In this document: piece after piece, positions 35,733 through 45,241 of the stretch | Position numbering within the stretch: position 1 is the stretch's first letter | Layout: each line of letters opens with the position of its first letter | From: an uncultured Lachnospiraceae bacterium | GTDB taxonomy: Bacteria > Bacillota > Clostridia > Lachnospirales > Lachnospiraceae | NCBI GenBank assembly: GCA_910576535.1 | Contig: CAJTKK010000004.1 | Location: 1 to 64,000 of the forward strand | Direction of reading: 5' to 3' | DNA: 64,000 nt | Made by a program: the position numbers and the translations under genes | Notes under the pieces: model-generated | What the model saw: the letters and a program-made list of their open reading frames with translations, nothing else | Told to the model about the DNA's origin: nothing | The model's database searches: none

Positions 35733-35838
35733 TTTTCCTCTCCTTCCATTTTTTACAAGCCAGTCCGTTATTTAAGAACACGCATCCCCTGGAACGCTTT
35801 CATAAACCAGGAAATAACAAGTCCATTTTCCGTTCTAT

Positions 35839-35860
35839 AAAAAAGTGGCTTCCGCCACTT
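35839..35860 (-). terminator. Rho-independent terminator (second of a pair)
   Basis: Seven-base arms AAGTGGC / GCCACTT flank TTCC; on the minus strand the hairpin runs into TTTTTT. It is the second barrier after the chemoreceptor gene and ahead of the fusion gene. Confidence 0.75.
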
Positions 35861-35902
35861 CATCAATTTACATCCTTCTGACGAAGGACTTTCCTATATG
35901 GT

Positions 35903-35930
35903 GAAAAACAGGCAGCGGAACCCCGCTGCC
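35903..35930 (-). terminator. Rho-independent terminator of the CZB chemoreceptor gene
   Basis: Eight-base arms GGCAGCGG / CCGCTGCC (35911-35918, 35923-35930) flank 4 nt and are followed by TGTTTTTC on the minus strand, 17 nt after the chemoreceptor stop. Confidence 0.85.
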
Positions 35931-35946
35931 CGTCAATATTCTCTCC

Positions 35947-37311
35947 TTATGCCCTGGAAAGCTGTATCATCTTCTCTATATCCGATATCAGTTCCTTTGA
36001 ATAGCTTTCTGCATCCTGGTAAATATTCTGTGCTTTCATATAATCTTCATTCTGCAAAGCCTGGATCACCCCAGCCCCAAACTGATGGAATTTCTGATGC
36101 TTCGCCCCCAAACCATTCCAGACATTTTCTATCCCTGGTATTTTTGGTGACATCGCATAATAAAAATGCCCAAACCCGCACTTGGAAGAATCTAGCTGCA
36201 ACGGGATAATTTCCCTTGTTTCCACCATCTTCTTCAAATTACTGAGCCATACCCTATGCGCATTAATCGCATTGGACAAATATTGGGCAAACTCATGACG
36301 CTCTAAATGGAAGAAAGCATCTTCTGTCATGCCGCCCATCTGCCTTACTGCACCGTCCAGAGTCTTCTCTATCTCTGCCACCGGCTCCACTGCCTTCTGC
36401 AGCTTTTCACTGACATCACGCATCACAACGGTATTGTTTTTAATCTGGTTCTCCATTTCTGCCATGGAACTGCTGATTTCCTCGCTGACTGCCGCAAGGG
36501 AACTGATGGAATCATCCACTTTGGACACATGCCGCTGGTTCTCGCTGTTAATCTCCCATACATGCCCAATCCTTTCCGTCATCGTATCCAAAGCTTCTAT
36601 TGTACTCGTAGCGCTTTGCGTACTCTTCTGGGAAGCTGCCTTAATGCCTTCCACAAAATTTCCCATATCGCCTGTTAATTTCTGCGTCTGTTCTGCCAGC
36701 CCGCGGATCTCATCCGCAACAATGGCAAACCCCCTGCCTGCTTCCCCTGCCCTGGCCGCTTCTATGGATGCATTCAAGGCAAGCAGATTCGTCTGCATTG
36801 ATATCGCATCAATCCCTGCGATGACTTCATTCATCTGGTTGATCACATCAAACAGCTCATTCATATCTTTCTGCATTTCCCGGGACACTTCGATTGTCTG
36901 GCTGGACAGCTCTTTGATTGATGTCAGCTCATCCTGCCCTACCTCTATTTTCTTATAGACTTCATTCATTTCTTCGGAAACATGGATAATTGTGTTTGTC
37001 AGTTCCTCCTGGCTATTTGTCCTTCCATTGGAAACCGCCGGGTTTTCTATTGCCCCGAACATAGACTCTGTAGCCGCCGCCACATTATCCGCAATCTCCA
37101 TCATCCGCTCCGTATGGTGCTGCATGGTCAAATCCAGTGAGCTGATCTGCATAACCGCTTTAATATTCTTATCCAGCACCTCGGCAAACTGTTCTCTCCC
37201 GCTCGAAAGCCTTCTGTATATACTTTCCAGCTCCGGCATCTTAGAATAATCTGTTTCTTTCAACTCTGAAACCGCTTTCATAAGTACTGCTTTTTTCTTT
37301 CCTACAGCCAT
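35947..37311 (-). CDS. Soluble methyl-accepting chemotaxis protein with CZB domain
   Basis: A 454-residue cytoplasmic receptor without membrane helices. The coiled-coil signalling domain has the conserved tip (SMQTNLLALNASIEAARAG, then RGFAIVADEIRGLAEQ). The C-terminal 120 residues are a chemoreceptor zinc-binding (CZB) domain: NAHRVWLSNL, SSKCGFGHFYY and HQKFHQFG supply the His/Cys/His/His ligands. CZB receptors report zinc or oxidants such as hypochlorous acid to CheA or to diguanylate cyclases. Upstream on minus, TTGACA and a TAAATTT element are seen but no clear sigma-A or flagellar-sigma promoter can be fixed. It has GAGG 8 nt before the ATG. Confidence 0.92.
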   Translation of the reverse strand: MAVGKKKAVLMKAVSELKETDYSKMPELESIYRRLSSGREQFAEVLDKNIKAVMQISSLDLTMQHHTERMMEIADNVAAATESMFGAIENPAVSNGRTNSQEELTNTIIHVSEEMNEVYKKIEVGQDELTSIKELSSQTIEVSREMQKDMNELFDVINQMNEVIAGIDAISMQTNLLALNASIEAARAGEAGRGFAIVADEIRGLAEQTQKLTGDMGNFVEGIKAASQKSTQSATSTIEALDTMTERIGHVWEINSENQRHVSKVDDSISSLAAVSEEISSSMAEMENQIKNNTVVMRDVSEKLQKAVEPVAEIEKTLDGAVRQMGGMTEDAFFHLERHEFAQYLSNAINAHRVWLSNLKKMVETREIIPLQLDSSKCGFGHFYYAMSPKIPGIENVWNGLGAKHQKFHQFGAGVIQALQNEDYMKAQNIYQDAESYSKELISDIEKMIQLSRA

Positions 37312-37449
37312 ATACTTAACCTCGTTTTCTTATATTGACAAATTCATTTTGCCTATCATTTTTCTATCTATAGTTTTCATCAAATTTAGCAAGATGTCAA
37401 TACTTTTTCTCTTTTTCCTTCCATAATTTTTTCAAATTTCTTCTTTATC

Positions 37450-38268
37450 CTACTTCTTTTGAGGTGTACAAACTGTATTCCTGTATTCATTGGCAGACAC
37501 CCCCGCCTGTTTCTTAAAAACACGGGAGAAATGCGCCATATCTAAAAAACCTACCGCTTCGGCAATATCCCCGATCCGCAAGGAAGGGTTTTCCAGCAGC
37601 TTCTTTGCTTCTTCCATCCGGACATGGTTCAGTATTTCCGAGAAATTCTGCCCGGTATATTTATTCAGCAGCTTGCTCAAATGCCACTGGCTGACATAAA
37701 CGTTATCCGCCACATCCGCAAGCTTTAATCTATCCGCAAAATTTTCCTCTATATACGCCAGCGCATTTTTTACAATAAAGCTGCTGGCTGCGCTTTCCAG
37801 CTCTTCTTTCCCCCCATCTGCCCCGTCTTTTGGGGAGTCTGTAAAGACTTCTTCTCTTTCCGCTTCTTCTTCCGCCTCTCTTATGGACGTCTTTTCCTGA
37901 AGTTTCTCCAGCATGGCCAAAATCGCTTCATTCAGTTCATCCATTTTGGAAGGCTTCAGCAAGAAACGGCACACCCCCAGCCGGATTGCCTTCTGGGCAT
38001 AATCAAAATCACGGTACCCCGTAAGAATAGTGATTTCCATATGGGGAAACTCGGATTTTAAAGCCGCAATCATGCTTAACCCGTCCATCTGGGGCATACA
38101 TATATCGGAAATCAGCATATCCGGCTTTTCTTTCCGTATCATTTCCATTCCTTCTATGCCGTTATAAGCCGTTCCCGCCACCACGCATCCCCATTTCTCC
38201 CATTTTACCGTTTTTTCCAATCCCCTGACAATAATCGGCTCGTCATCAATAATCACTACCTTATACAT
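37450..38268 (-). CDS. Response regulator with AraC-type output (YesN-like)
   Basis: A 272-residue regulator: receiver domain with IIDDEP, phospho-Asp55 in LISDICMPQMDG, Thr in ITILTGYRDF and Lys in FLLKPSKMDEL; a charged linker; and two helix-turn-helix motifs of the AraC family (LKLADVADNVYVSQWHLSKL and IGDIAEAVGFLDMAHFSRVF, ending in GVSANEYR). It is the partner of the YesM-type kinase at 41.8-43.7 kb and should activate the surrounding sugar operon. It is the last gene of the set, 27 nt after the permease. Confidence 0.94.
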   Translation of the reverse strand: MYKVVIIDDEPIIVRGLEKTVKWEKWGCVVAGTAYNGIEGMEMIRKEKPDMLISDICMPQMDGLSMIAALKSEFPHMEITILTGYRDFDYAQKAIRLGVCRFLLKPSKMDELNEAILAMLEKLQEKTSIREAEEEAEREEVFTDSPKDGADGGKEELESAASSFIVKNALAYIEENFADRLKLADVADNVYVSQWHLSKLLNKYTGQNFSEILNHVRMEEAKKLLENPSLRIGDIAEAVGFLDMAHFSRVFKKQAGVSANEYRNTVCTPQKK

Positions 38269-38295
38269 AAGTCCCCCTATCCTGAAAATGATCGG

Positions 38296-39180
38296 TTACC
38301 CCTTTACTGCCCCTGCCGTTAAACCTTTCACGATATATTTCTGCAAAAACAAGTAGACAATCAACAGCGGGAATACAATCAGCGAAACGCTGGATGCCAT
38401 CAACCCATAGTTCGTGCCTTCCTGGGAAGTAAGCAAACTAAGCAGTACCGTCACCGAATATTCCGGTTTCGTCTTCAGGAAAAACGACTGGGTAAACAAA
38501 TCGTTGTAGCTCCACAGGAATGAGAAAATACCTATGGTTGCAAAAGACGGTTTACATAAAGGCATCACAACGCGGAAAAATAGCTGGAAAATATTGCATC
38601 CTTCCATATAAGCCGCTTCCTCCAGCTCCACCGGAAGCCCCGCAATATATCCCCTTAACACCACGATTGCAAAGGACAGGTTCCCCGCTATCTGGGGCAG
38701 GATAACTGCCAACAGCGATTTTGGTATTTGGTTCGTATTTGCCAGCCCGATTACATTCATCATACGGATTACCGGAATAATCGTTGCAAATGCCGGGAAC
38801 ATCATCCCTGCCACTACCATACTGTTTAACAGCCCCCGTAACTTAAAATCATACCTTACCAACGCATAAGATGCAAGACCGGCCAACAGGATAACCGCTG
38901 CAGACACGCTCAGTGAAATAACCAAACTGTTCCTGTATGCCCCAAGGATATTCACTCTGTCAAAAGCCGTCCTGTAATTGTCAAAAGTAAACAGTTCCCC
39001 CATTGGAAGGGAAAATGAATCCGAGCGGATTACCTTTTTATTTTTAAAAGAGTTCATCAATATCCAGAACAATGGATAAATGGTGGTCAGCGCCCAGGCT
39101 GTCAATATGGCGTAGACCCCTGCCATCCCTGCGGAAAATTTATGGTGTTTCTTCTTTATTTTATAATTTGTCGCTGCCAT
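38296..39180 (-). CDS. Sugar ABC transporter permease, MalG type
   Basis: A 294-residue membrane protein with six helices and the EAA loop ELEEAAYMEGCNIFQLFFRV followed by VMPLCKPSFATIGIFSF. The C-terminus YIVKGLTAGAVKG is standard for MalG-like subunits. It lies 12 nt downstream of the MalF-type gene. No ATPase gene is nearby, so a shared MsmK-type ATPase is expected. Confidence 0.93.
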   Translation of the reverse strand: MAATNYKIKKKHHKFSAGMAGVYAILTAWALTTIYPLFWILMNSFKNKKVIRSDSFSLPMGELFTFDNYRTAFDRVNILGAYRNSLVISLSVSAAVILLAGLASYALVRYDFKLRGLLNSMVVAGMMFPAFATIIPVIRMMNVIGLANTNQIPKSLLAVILPQIAGNLSFAIVVLRGYIAGLPVELEEAAYMEGCNIFQLFFRVVMPLCKPSFATIGIFSFLWSYNDLFTQSFFLKTKPEYSVTVLLSLLTSQEGTNYGLMASSVSLIVFPLLIVYLFLQKYIVKGLTAGAVKG

Positions 39181-39192
39181 ATATTTTCCCTC

Positions 39193-40080
39193 CTAATAAT
39201 CTTTCTCTTTAAAAACGGCATTTACAATCTTCGCCGTTACCACGCCAAGGATAACAATCAATACCGATATTGCCGAACTGTAGTCCACATTATGGGATTC
39301 AAAAGCATGATAATACATATAAGTCCCCGTCAGCCATGTGCTGTTGCTCGGCATCCCTTTCGGGAACATAATCCACGGCAAGTCGAATACTTTCAATGCC
39401 CCTGTTACCGCCAACACCCCGCAAGTACAAATCACATTGTGCAAAAGCGGAAGGGAAATATAACGCACCCTTTGCAGACGGGAAGCGCCGTCAATCGTAG
39501 CTGCTTCATAAATATCGTCGGATATATTATTCAATCCGGTAATAAGGATAATAAAGTAAAACCCTACATACTGCCATGTGACCGGAATCATCATTGTCAG
39601 CATGGCGTGGGAATTGTCTTTAAAATCCACCAGCTTCACAGCGCCGAACAATTCCCTAAGCTGATTCAGCATCCCCTTATCATAAAGGAATACCAGATTG
39701 AACAAAAGCCCCAATGCGGTAGCCGCTATGACGATGGGGAAAAAGTAAACTGTCCGGAAAAATTTCTGCCCTCTCTTAATATTATCCACCATAAGAGACA
39801 GGACAATCGCAATGCCAAGCTGCCCGATAATCGTAGCGGCAATCATCTTTACCGTGTTCACCAAAGCCACCCGGATATTTTCATCTTTGCAAAGCTCCAC
39901 GTAATTGGTAAACCACGGATCATTCCAGCCTTTGGCCGAAGAGCCCAAGTTATTGATTACCTTAAAGCTGTTCAATATATTCTGCAAAAAAGGGTAATAC
40001 AAAAAAATAGCCAAAAATGCAAAAGCCGGAACCAAAAAGAAAATAATCGGTTTTTTATTTTTATAGATGTTTGAACTCAT
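39193..40080 (-). CDS. Sugar ABC transporter permease, MalF type
   Basis: A 295-residue membrane protein with six helices. Motifs are FFLVPAFAFLAIFLYYPF, FFRTVYFFPIVIAATALG and the EAA loop DIYEAATIDGASRLQRVRY with ISLPLLHN. The start at 40080 is set by GGAGGG 5 nt upstream; an open frame 18 codons longer runs through a GC-rich hairpin. It partners the MalG-type permease downstream and the lipoprotein upstream. Confidence 0.93.
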   Translation of the reverse strand: MSSNIYKNKKPIIFFLVPAFAFLAIFLYYPFLQNILNSFKVINNLGSSAKGWNDPWFTNYVELCKDENIRVALVNTVKMIAATIIGQLGIAIVLSLMVDNIKRGQKFFRTVYFFPIVIAATALGLLFNLVFLYDKGMLNQLRELFGAVKLVDFKDNSHAMLTMMIPVTWQYVGFYFIILITGLNNISDDIYEAATIDGASRLQRVRYISLPLLHNVICTCGVLAVTGALKVFDLPWIMFPKGMPSNSTWLTGTYMYYHAFESHNVDYSSAISVLIVILGVVTAKIVNAVFKEKDY

Positions 40081-40093
40081 AGTAACCCTCCAT

Positions 40094-40108
40094 GCCGCCT
40101 CGGGCGGC
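40094..40108 (-). repeat. GC-rich hairpin just before the permease ribosome binding site
   Basis: GCCGCC and GGCGGC arms flank TCG. It ends directly next to the GGAGGG of the MalF-type gene and could tune its translation relative to the much more abundant binding protein. Confidence 0.55.
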
Positions 40109-40328
40109 TCAAATAGAAATGAAAAACGCTGCACTTTGCGTTTTCCCGTGTGGATTAATACTTTTTAGGCAATGCCTTTTACTGGCTTAGAAGTATTTTT
40201 CACACGAATACCTTCGCCTCTTCCACTTCATATCACAAATGCCTTTTTCTCCTTCCGGAAACCGGATTCGGAGACCGGAGCCGAAAGTCAGAGCCGGAAA
40301 CCAAATCCGAAAACTAAATCCGAAAGCC

Positions 40329-40355
40329 GGAGCGGAGAAGTTGTTTCTCCGCTCC
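40329..40355 (-). repeat. Strong stem-loop at the 3' end of the binding-protein gene
   Basis: Perfect 11-base arms GGAGCGGAGAA / TTCTCCGCTCC flank 5 nt, 25 nt after the binding-protein stop. There is no T-run on minus, so it probably protects the upstream mRNA from 3' decay, a common way to make more binding protein than permease. Beside it (40255-40328) is a run of imperfect 12-14 nt repeats with a CCGAA/CCGGA core, unexplained. Otherwise 40109-40254 is non-coding. Confidence 0.7.
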
Positions 40356-40379
40356 AGTCCGATTAGCCCATATTTCTTT

Positions 40380-41720
40380 TTATTCCGTTTTCCCTGCTGC
40401 TACCAAATCCAGCAATTCGGCAATCGCTTCCGCAATATCCTTTTTCCCTGTTACAATATCGGGCATCCCGTTGAATACAGGCACTCTTTCTTCCTGTGTT
40501 ACCTGATCCTGCACTGCAGATGCCATACCGGTTGCCCCTTCTACCATGTCAAGCCCTGCCACTGCGAGAGAAGATAACTGCGATTCATCCACCTGCGTAC
40601 CGTTTTTCAATGCCGTTGCAGATACGCTTGCAAACTTGGATACCATTTCATCCGATGTCATATAAGAAATAAATTCTACACATGCTTTCTGTTTTTCCGG
40701 GTCATCCCATGCTTTTTTCGTAATATACCAGCCGGAAGAAAGGCCGCCGATAATATCCGTAGATTTACGGTCATTTTTCCCAGGTACATAAGTTACCGTG
40801 AAATTGTCAACATCGTCAGTAGCTCCTTCAATGCCTCCTACTTTCCATGAACCATCAATCAAAAATGCTGCCTTGCCGTCAATAAATAACTGGAATGTTT
40901 CCCCGTCCGTTGCAGACAACGTATTGTCCGGCAAGAACCCTTTTTCGTACAATGTTTTCATATCGCCGATACCGTTTACCCATGCTTTTCCATGTTCGTC
41001 ATCTACGGAACCAGGTAACACATTGTGGGTTGCGGGGGTTAAATAGTTATAAATACAAAATTCAAACCAATAATGCGGTATTTCTGCAAAAGAAGTTGCA
41101 ATGGGCGTATATCCCGCATCCTTCACTTGCTGGCAGATATCCATGAATTCATCCCATGTGGTGTCTGCCGAAGGGATTTCGATGCCTGCTGCCTGGCACA
41201 CTTCTTTATTGACAAAAAGCCCTTCCCAATATCCGTTTACTGGTACGGAGTAATTTTTCCCGTCTACCGGGGAAGCCCCCATCATACCGTCCTTCATATT
41301 CGTTGCATAGTCCGGATAAGTTTTCCGTATCTCTTCAATCGAAACTACTTTCCCTGCTTCCACGAAAGGATTGGAATCCACACCGTTAAAGTAGAAAAGC
41401 ACATCCGGTTCCGAACCCATTTCAAAATCCGATATCACCCTTGCCTTAAACGTTTCCGCAGATGTTCCGGATGCATCGTTGATTTTGTTCCCTGTCTCTT
41501 CCTGCCAAGCTGCAATCGCTTCCTGATAATTGGCAGCATTGGTATCCTCACCTGCAAAGGTTGTCGTCACGTTCAAAGTAACAGAACCTCCGCCCATTTC
41601 TTTGCTTTCTTCCGCCCCGCTGCTGCTTTGTGCCGGTGCATTCCCCGATGAACTGTTCCCGCAGGCCGCCAAAGATAATACCATTGCGCCTGTTAATAGC
41701 ATTGCCAACATTTTTTTCAT
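40380..41720 (-). CDS. Sugar ABC transporter solute-binding lipoprotein
   Basis: A 446-residue exported protein with a signal peptide and lipobox ending at Cys20 (LSLAAC). A Ser/Gly-rich tether precedes the family 1 solute-binding domain (TLNVTTTFAGEDTN, EPDVLFYFNGVDSNPFV, YSVPVNGYWEGLFVNKEV, GLSSGWYITKKAW). In this locus, with a GH94 phosphorylase, the ligand is likely a beta-linked disaccharide or oligosaccharide. The start at 41720 has GGGAGG upstream; 13 extra codons of open frame are not used. Confidence 0.93.
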   Translation of the reverse strand: MKKMLAMLLTGAMVLSLAACGNSSSGNAPAQSSSGAEESKEMGGGSVTLNVTTTFAGEDTNAANYQEAIAAWQEETGNKINDASGTSAETFKARVISDFEMGSEPDVLFYFNGVDSNPFVEAGKVVSIEEIRKTYPDYATNMKDGMMGASPVDGKNYSVPVNGYWEGLFVNKEVCQAAGIEIPSADTTWDEFMDICQQVKDAGYTPIATSFAEIPHYWFEFCIYNYLTPATHNVLPGSVDDEHGKAWVNGIGDMKTLYEKGFLPDNTLSATDGETFQLFIDGKAAFLIDGSWKVGGIEGATDDVDNFTVTYVPGKNDRKSTDIIGGLSSGWYITKKAWDDPEKQKACVEFISYMTSDEMVSKFASVSATALKNGTQVDESQLSSLAVAGLDMVEGATGMASAVQDQVTQEERVPVFNGMPDIVTGKKDIAEAIAELLDLVAAGKTE

Positions 41721-41815
41721 ATCTCTACCTCCCGATTCCTTTGTTTGATATGTCTCCATTTCTTATATCCATCATATAAAATAAGTAGAAAATAGAAAAT
41801 TGTCAGACTTGCTAT

Positions 41816-43660
41816 TTATTGTCTTTTATTGCCCTCATGTTCCATTTTCAATGTAATCCTGCTTATTGTTTCATTATTTCCACTATTTTTTACCGTTAAT
41901 CCGCAATCTCCCCCATAAATAATCTTAATTCTCCGGTTTACATTGCGTATTCCCAAACTGGCAGAGCCAAAGTCCCCAGGCTCATAATCCTCCGCCAGCA
42001 ATACCTTTATTTTTTCTTTATCCTCTTCCGTCATCCCTCCCGTATTGCATACCTCTACAACCAGCCTTTCCCCTTCCCGGAATACGCAGATGGAAATCCT
42101 TCCCTTCGTCTGCCCGTTGATGCCATGCTCCACTGCATTCTCAATAATCGGCTGGATTACCAGACGGGGAACCTTCACCGGAAACAGACTTTCATCCACA
42201 TCCTTCTCCACGAGCAGCCTCTCCCCCAATCTCTGGGAAATAATAAAGAGATAGGCATCCACATAAGACAATTCTTCCGCCAGCGTCACAAAACGCCTAT
42301 GCCGCCTGTCCATCGTCGCCTCCAGCATAATGGACAAATTCTCAATCATCCGGCTCACCTTATAGTTTTCGTTGATTCTTGCCTCCCAGTTAATGATTTC
42401 CAAGGCATTATTCAGGAAATGAGGGTTGATCTGCGCCTGCAAAGCCATAATCCTTGCATCTTTTAATGCAAGTTCTTCCGTATAAATCGTTTCAATCTGA
42501 TGCCTCAGCCTGGCTGACATATGATTGAAAGCTTCTTCCAGATATTCAAATTCCTGGCTGTTGGCATTGCTTTCTATCCGGTACCCGAAATTCCCTTCTT
42601 CTATTTTATGTGCTGCCTGGATCAGGCTGCCAACAGGTTTGGTTACCTTCCGGCTGAAAAAGACAAACACAATGACGATCAATGGCGCCATAAACAAGAT
42701 AAATATCACGGAGATATATTTTACCACATAAGTTTCATCAATGACCGCCTGCCCATCCAATGCAATCACATATCCTACGTAATGCCTTTCCGGCTTCCTT
42801 ACCGAATAAACATAGTATTCTTTCCCTCTTTTCAGCAGCTTGCAGTTCCTGTTATTTTCTTCAAATAATTCCGTGCCGATCCCTGTCCTGCCTTCAAAAA
42901 CCTCTTGGTGATCACTTACTAAAAAAACATTGTCCACGTATATGGCGCTTCCTGTATATCCCCATATACTGTCCAGGCTCCCAAATACCACGTCTTTGTT
43001 CAGCTCCATTGTCAGAACCGCATACGGATGGTACGAAGGCGTCATCAGGTTCCGCACAAGATACACCCTGTCCCCCACACTGAAAATTGCCACATCCGTA
43101 TCCAGTTGGGGATAAATCTCCATCACCTCCGGCAGCGCTTCCTCTTCAAACCTCCTGCCCGCCTGATATACCGCGTTGCTGGTGCCTCCCCGGAATGCGG
43201 TAAAAAACTGTTCCGCAGGATAATCCGTAAAAAATAACGATGTATATAAAAAACTGTCATTATAACAATAATGCTGTTCCAAAAACAGATTTACTCCTTT
43301 GCGGAAAGCCAGAATGTTCCCGTCCTTCTGGTATTGGCTATAACACTCCTTCATGGCCGGAAGATAAGAAGCATTCTTAGAAGCCTCCACCGCAGCATCC
43401 ATCCGCATCTCGCAGATTTTAATGGCATTGTCCGCTGATGTGACAATCGTCCGTTCCGTCTGAGAATTGATCTCTGCCGCCGCCACATAAAAGATCACAT
43501 ATGCAATTACCGCCAGAGGAAGCAGCCAGCATAAAGTTAAAAGCCGGATCATGCTCCACTTTAATGGAGCCTTCTTCCGTGTCCTTTCCTTTTTCTGTCC
43601 ATCCGGCGCCTCCTCACCCCCGCTCCTGCCAAGCTTCCACCCGATATCCGACCATCCCAT
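41816..43660 (-). CDS. Sensor histidine kinase, YesM type
   Basis: A 614-residue membrane kinase. A basic cytoplasmic start is followed by a helix (about 38-62), a 240-residue extracytoplasmic sensor domain, a second helix (about 300-325), HAMP (VTKPVGSLIQAAHKIEEGNF), and the short histidine-kinase domain with ALQAQINPHFLNNALEIINW (phospho-His) and the ATP-binding PIIENAVEHGI and FGSASLGIRNVNRRI. It should phosphorylate the YesN-like regulator at 37.5 kb and sense a sugar or the loaded binding protein. AAAGGAG precedes two adjacent ATG codons; the second (43660) has better spacing. Confidence 0.93.
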   Translation of the reverse strand: MGWSDIGWKLGRSGGEEAPDGQKKERTRKKAPLKWSMIRLLTLCWLLPLAVIAYVIFYVAAAEINSQTERTIVTSADNAIKICEMRMDAAVEASKNASYLPAMKECYSQYQKDGNILAFRKGVNLFLEQHYCYNDSFLYTSLFFTDYPAEQFFTAFRGGTSNAVYQAGRRFEEEALPEVMEIYPQLDTDVAIFSVGDRVYLVRNLMTPSYHPYAVLTMELNKDVVFGSLDSIWGYTGSAIYVDNVFLVSDHQEVFEGRTGIGTELFEENNRNCKLLKRGKEYYVYSVRKPERHYVGYVIALDGQAVIDETYVVKYISVIFILFMAPLIVIVFVFFSRKVTKPVGSLIQAAHKIEEGNFGYRIESNANSQEFEYLEEAFNHMSARLRHQIETIYTEELALKDARIMALQAQINPHFLNNALEIINWEARINENYKVSRMIENLSIMLEATMDRRHRRFVTLAEELSYVDAYLFIISQRLGERLLVEKDVDESLFPVKVPRLVIQPIIENAVEHGINGQTKGRISICVFREGERLVVEVCNTGGMTEEDKEKIKVLLAEDYEPGDFGSASLGIRNVNRRIKIIYGGDCGLTVKNSGNNETISRITLKMEHEGNKRQ

Positions 43661-43749
43661 CATTATACTCCTTTCAAAGGCAGATCACTGCGCATCCGCA
43701 AAAAACAATAAGTCCCCTTTAACCGTCCGCCTTTCCCTTCATAATGCGG

Positions 43750-43779
43750 AAAGAGATTGCCCCATCCGGCAATCTCTTT
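43750..43779 (-). terminator. Probable terminator after the mutase gene
   Basis: Perfect 12-base arms AAAGAGATTGCC / GGCAATCTCTTT flank 6 nt. The T-run is short on minus (CTCTTT) and longer on plus. It lies between the mutase and the kinase gene and probably splits the locus into two transcripts, at least partly. Confidence 0.65.
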
Positions 43780-43816
43780 TTGCATTCACATCTATTCGCC
43801 ATCTACCGTCCCATTC

Positions 43817-45241
43817 CTAAGCATATTTTCCCAGGCCTAAAAATTCCTCATAGATATCGCAGACCTGCTTCGCCATCTCTATATCTGGCATTTCGCAAAA
43901 AATACGGATAAGCGGTTCTGTCCCGGAGAACCTTCCGATTACCCAGCCTCCGTTTTTAAAGTACACCTTGCTGCCATCCAGATAAGAAACCTTTTCTATT
44001 TCAAAAGGAAGTTCCGGAATCTTTTTCTCTTCCATCAGGGTCTTATGCATCTTATCCTTCTTTTCCTGGTTAAATTTATAATCCCTTTCCTCCATAAAGA
44101 TCGACCCGCATTCTTCTTCGATTTCTTTATAAATTTCGGAAAGCTTTTTCCCTGTTGCCGCAATCATTTCCACCAGAAGAGCCGCTGCGTAAATACCATC
44201 CTTACCGTTAATATGCCCGCGCACCGTAAGCCCGCCGGAGGATTCCCCTCCGATAATCGCCCCTACGGCATTCATTTTAGCGGAAATATGTTTAAACCCT
44301 ACCGGAACTTCATAACATTTCTGTCCAAACTTGTCCGCCACTTTATCCAGCATATGAGTGGTAGCGATATTACGGACTACGGGACCTTCCCATCCTTTGT
44401 ATTTTACCAGATAATAATAAAGCAGCACAAGAATGTCGTTCGGGTGCAGGAAACGTCCTGTATCGTCAATAACGCCGATCCTGTCCGCATCGCCGTCCGT
44501 AGCAATTCCGATATCCCCTTTATAGTCAATCACCGCATTCTGCAAAGGCCGCAGCGTTACCGCATTCGGCGCAGGCAGCTTGCCGCCGAACAACGTATCG
44601 TGCCTGTCGTGGATCACCGTCAGTTCACACCGCGCCGTATGTAAAATAGTCGCCAAAGAAGTTTCGCTTACCCCATACAAGGGATCCAGCACTACCCTCA
44701 GGCCTTTTTTCCTGATCGCATCCATGTTCACTGCAGATATAATATTGTCAAGGTACTCATTGAGAGGATAGATTTCCTCAATCAGCCCAAGAGACAACGC
44801 TTTTTCATATTCCATCCCTTTCACGGATGCCCCGTCCGTGCTTCTGATATATTCTTCTATATCCTTTGTCTGGCTTTCATCCGCATCCCTGCCCCCGGCA
44901 GTGAATACTTTGATGCCATTATAAATTGCCGGGTTATGGCTGGCCGTCACCATCATCCCATAAGGGAAACCATGTTTCATCACATAGAACATAATCAGCG
45001 GCGTCGGCGAAGACTTATTGATCAGATAAGCCTTAACCCCCTCCTCCGCAAATACTTCCCCTGCCCATTGCATCGCTTCCTTTGCCAAAAACCTTCTGTC
45101 GTAACCAATCACAATCCCTTTGTCTGCCTGACCTTCCGCTTTCATTTTGCTGCATAGGGCTTTCGCCAGCAATTGTATATTCGCCTTGGTAAAATCATCA
45201 CCGATAATCGCTCTCCAGCCCCCCGTGCCAAATTTAATCAT
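43817..45241 (-). CDS. Phosphohexomutase (phosphoglucomutase/phosphomannomutase family)
   Basis: A 474-residue alpha-D-phosphohexomutase. The phosphoserine loop is TASHNPAIYNG, the metal loop ATDGDADRIG, the sugar-binding loop GGESSGGL and the phosphate-binding loop RFSGTEPLIRI. It interconverts sugar 1- and 6-phosphates. It overlaps the end of the GH94 gene, so it very likely converts the 1-phosphate released by that phosphorylase (glucose 1-P or GlcNAc 1-P) to the 6-phosphate. Specificity cannot be read from the motifs. The ATG at 45241 has AAGG 8 nt upstream. Confidence 0.93.
   Translation of the reverse strand: MIKFGTGGWRAIIGDDFTKANIQLLAKALCSKMKAEGQADKGIVIGYDRRFLAKEAMQWAGEVFAEEGVKAYLINKSSPTPLIMFYVMKHGFPYGMMVTASHNPAIYNGIKVFTAGGRDADESQTKDIEEYIRSTDGASVKGMEYEKALSLGLIEEIYPLNEYLDNIISAVNMDAIRKKGLRVVLDPLYGVSETSLATILHTARCELTVIHDRHDTLFGGKLPAPNAVTLRPLQNAVIDYKGDIGIATDGDADRIGVIDDTGRFLHPNDILVLLYYYLVKYKGWEGPVVRNIATTHMLDKVADKFGQKCYEVPVGFKHISAKMNAVGAIIGGESSGGLTVRGHINGKDGIYAAALLVEMIAATGKKLSEIYKEIEEECGSIFMEERDYKFNQEKKDKMHKTLMEEKKIPELPFEIEKVSYLDGSKVYFKNGGWVIGRFSGTEPLIRIFCEMPDIEMAKQVCDIYEEFLGLGKYA

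Noticed and set aside
40172..40366. Plus-strand frame with Lys/Pro/Ser repeats
   Set aside because: Product of the imperfect repeat tract read antisense to the operon; no ribosome binding site.
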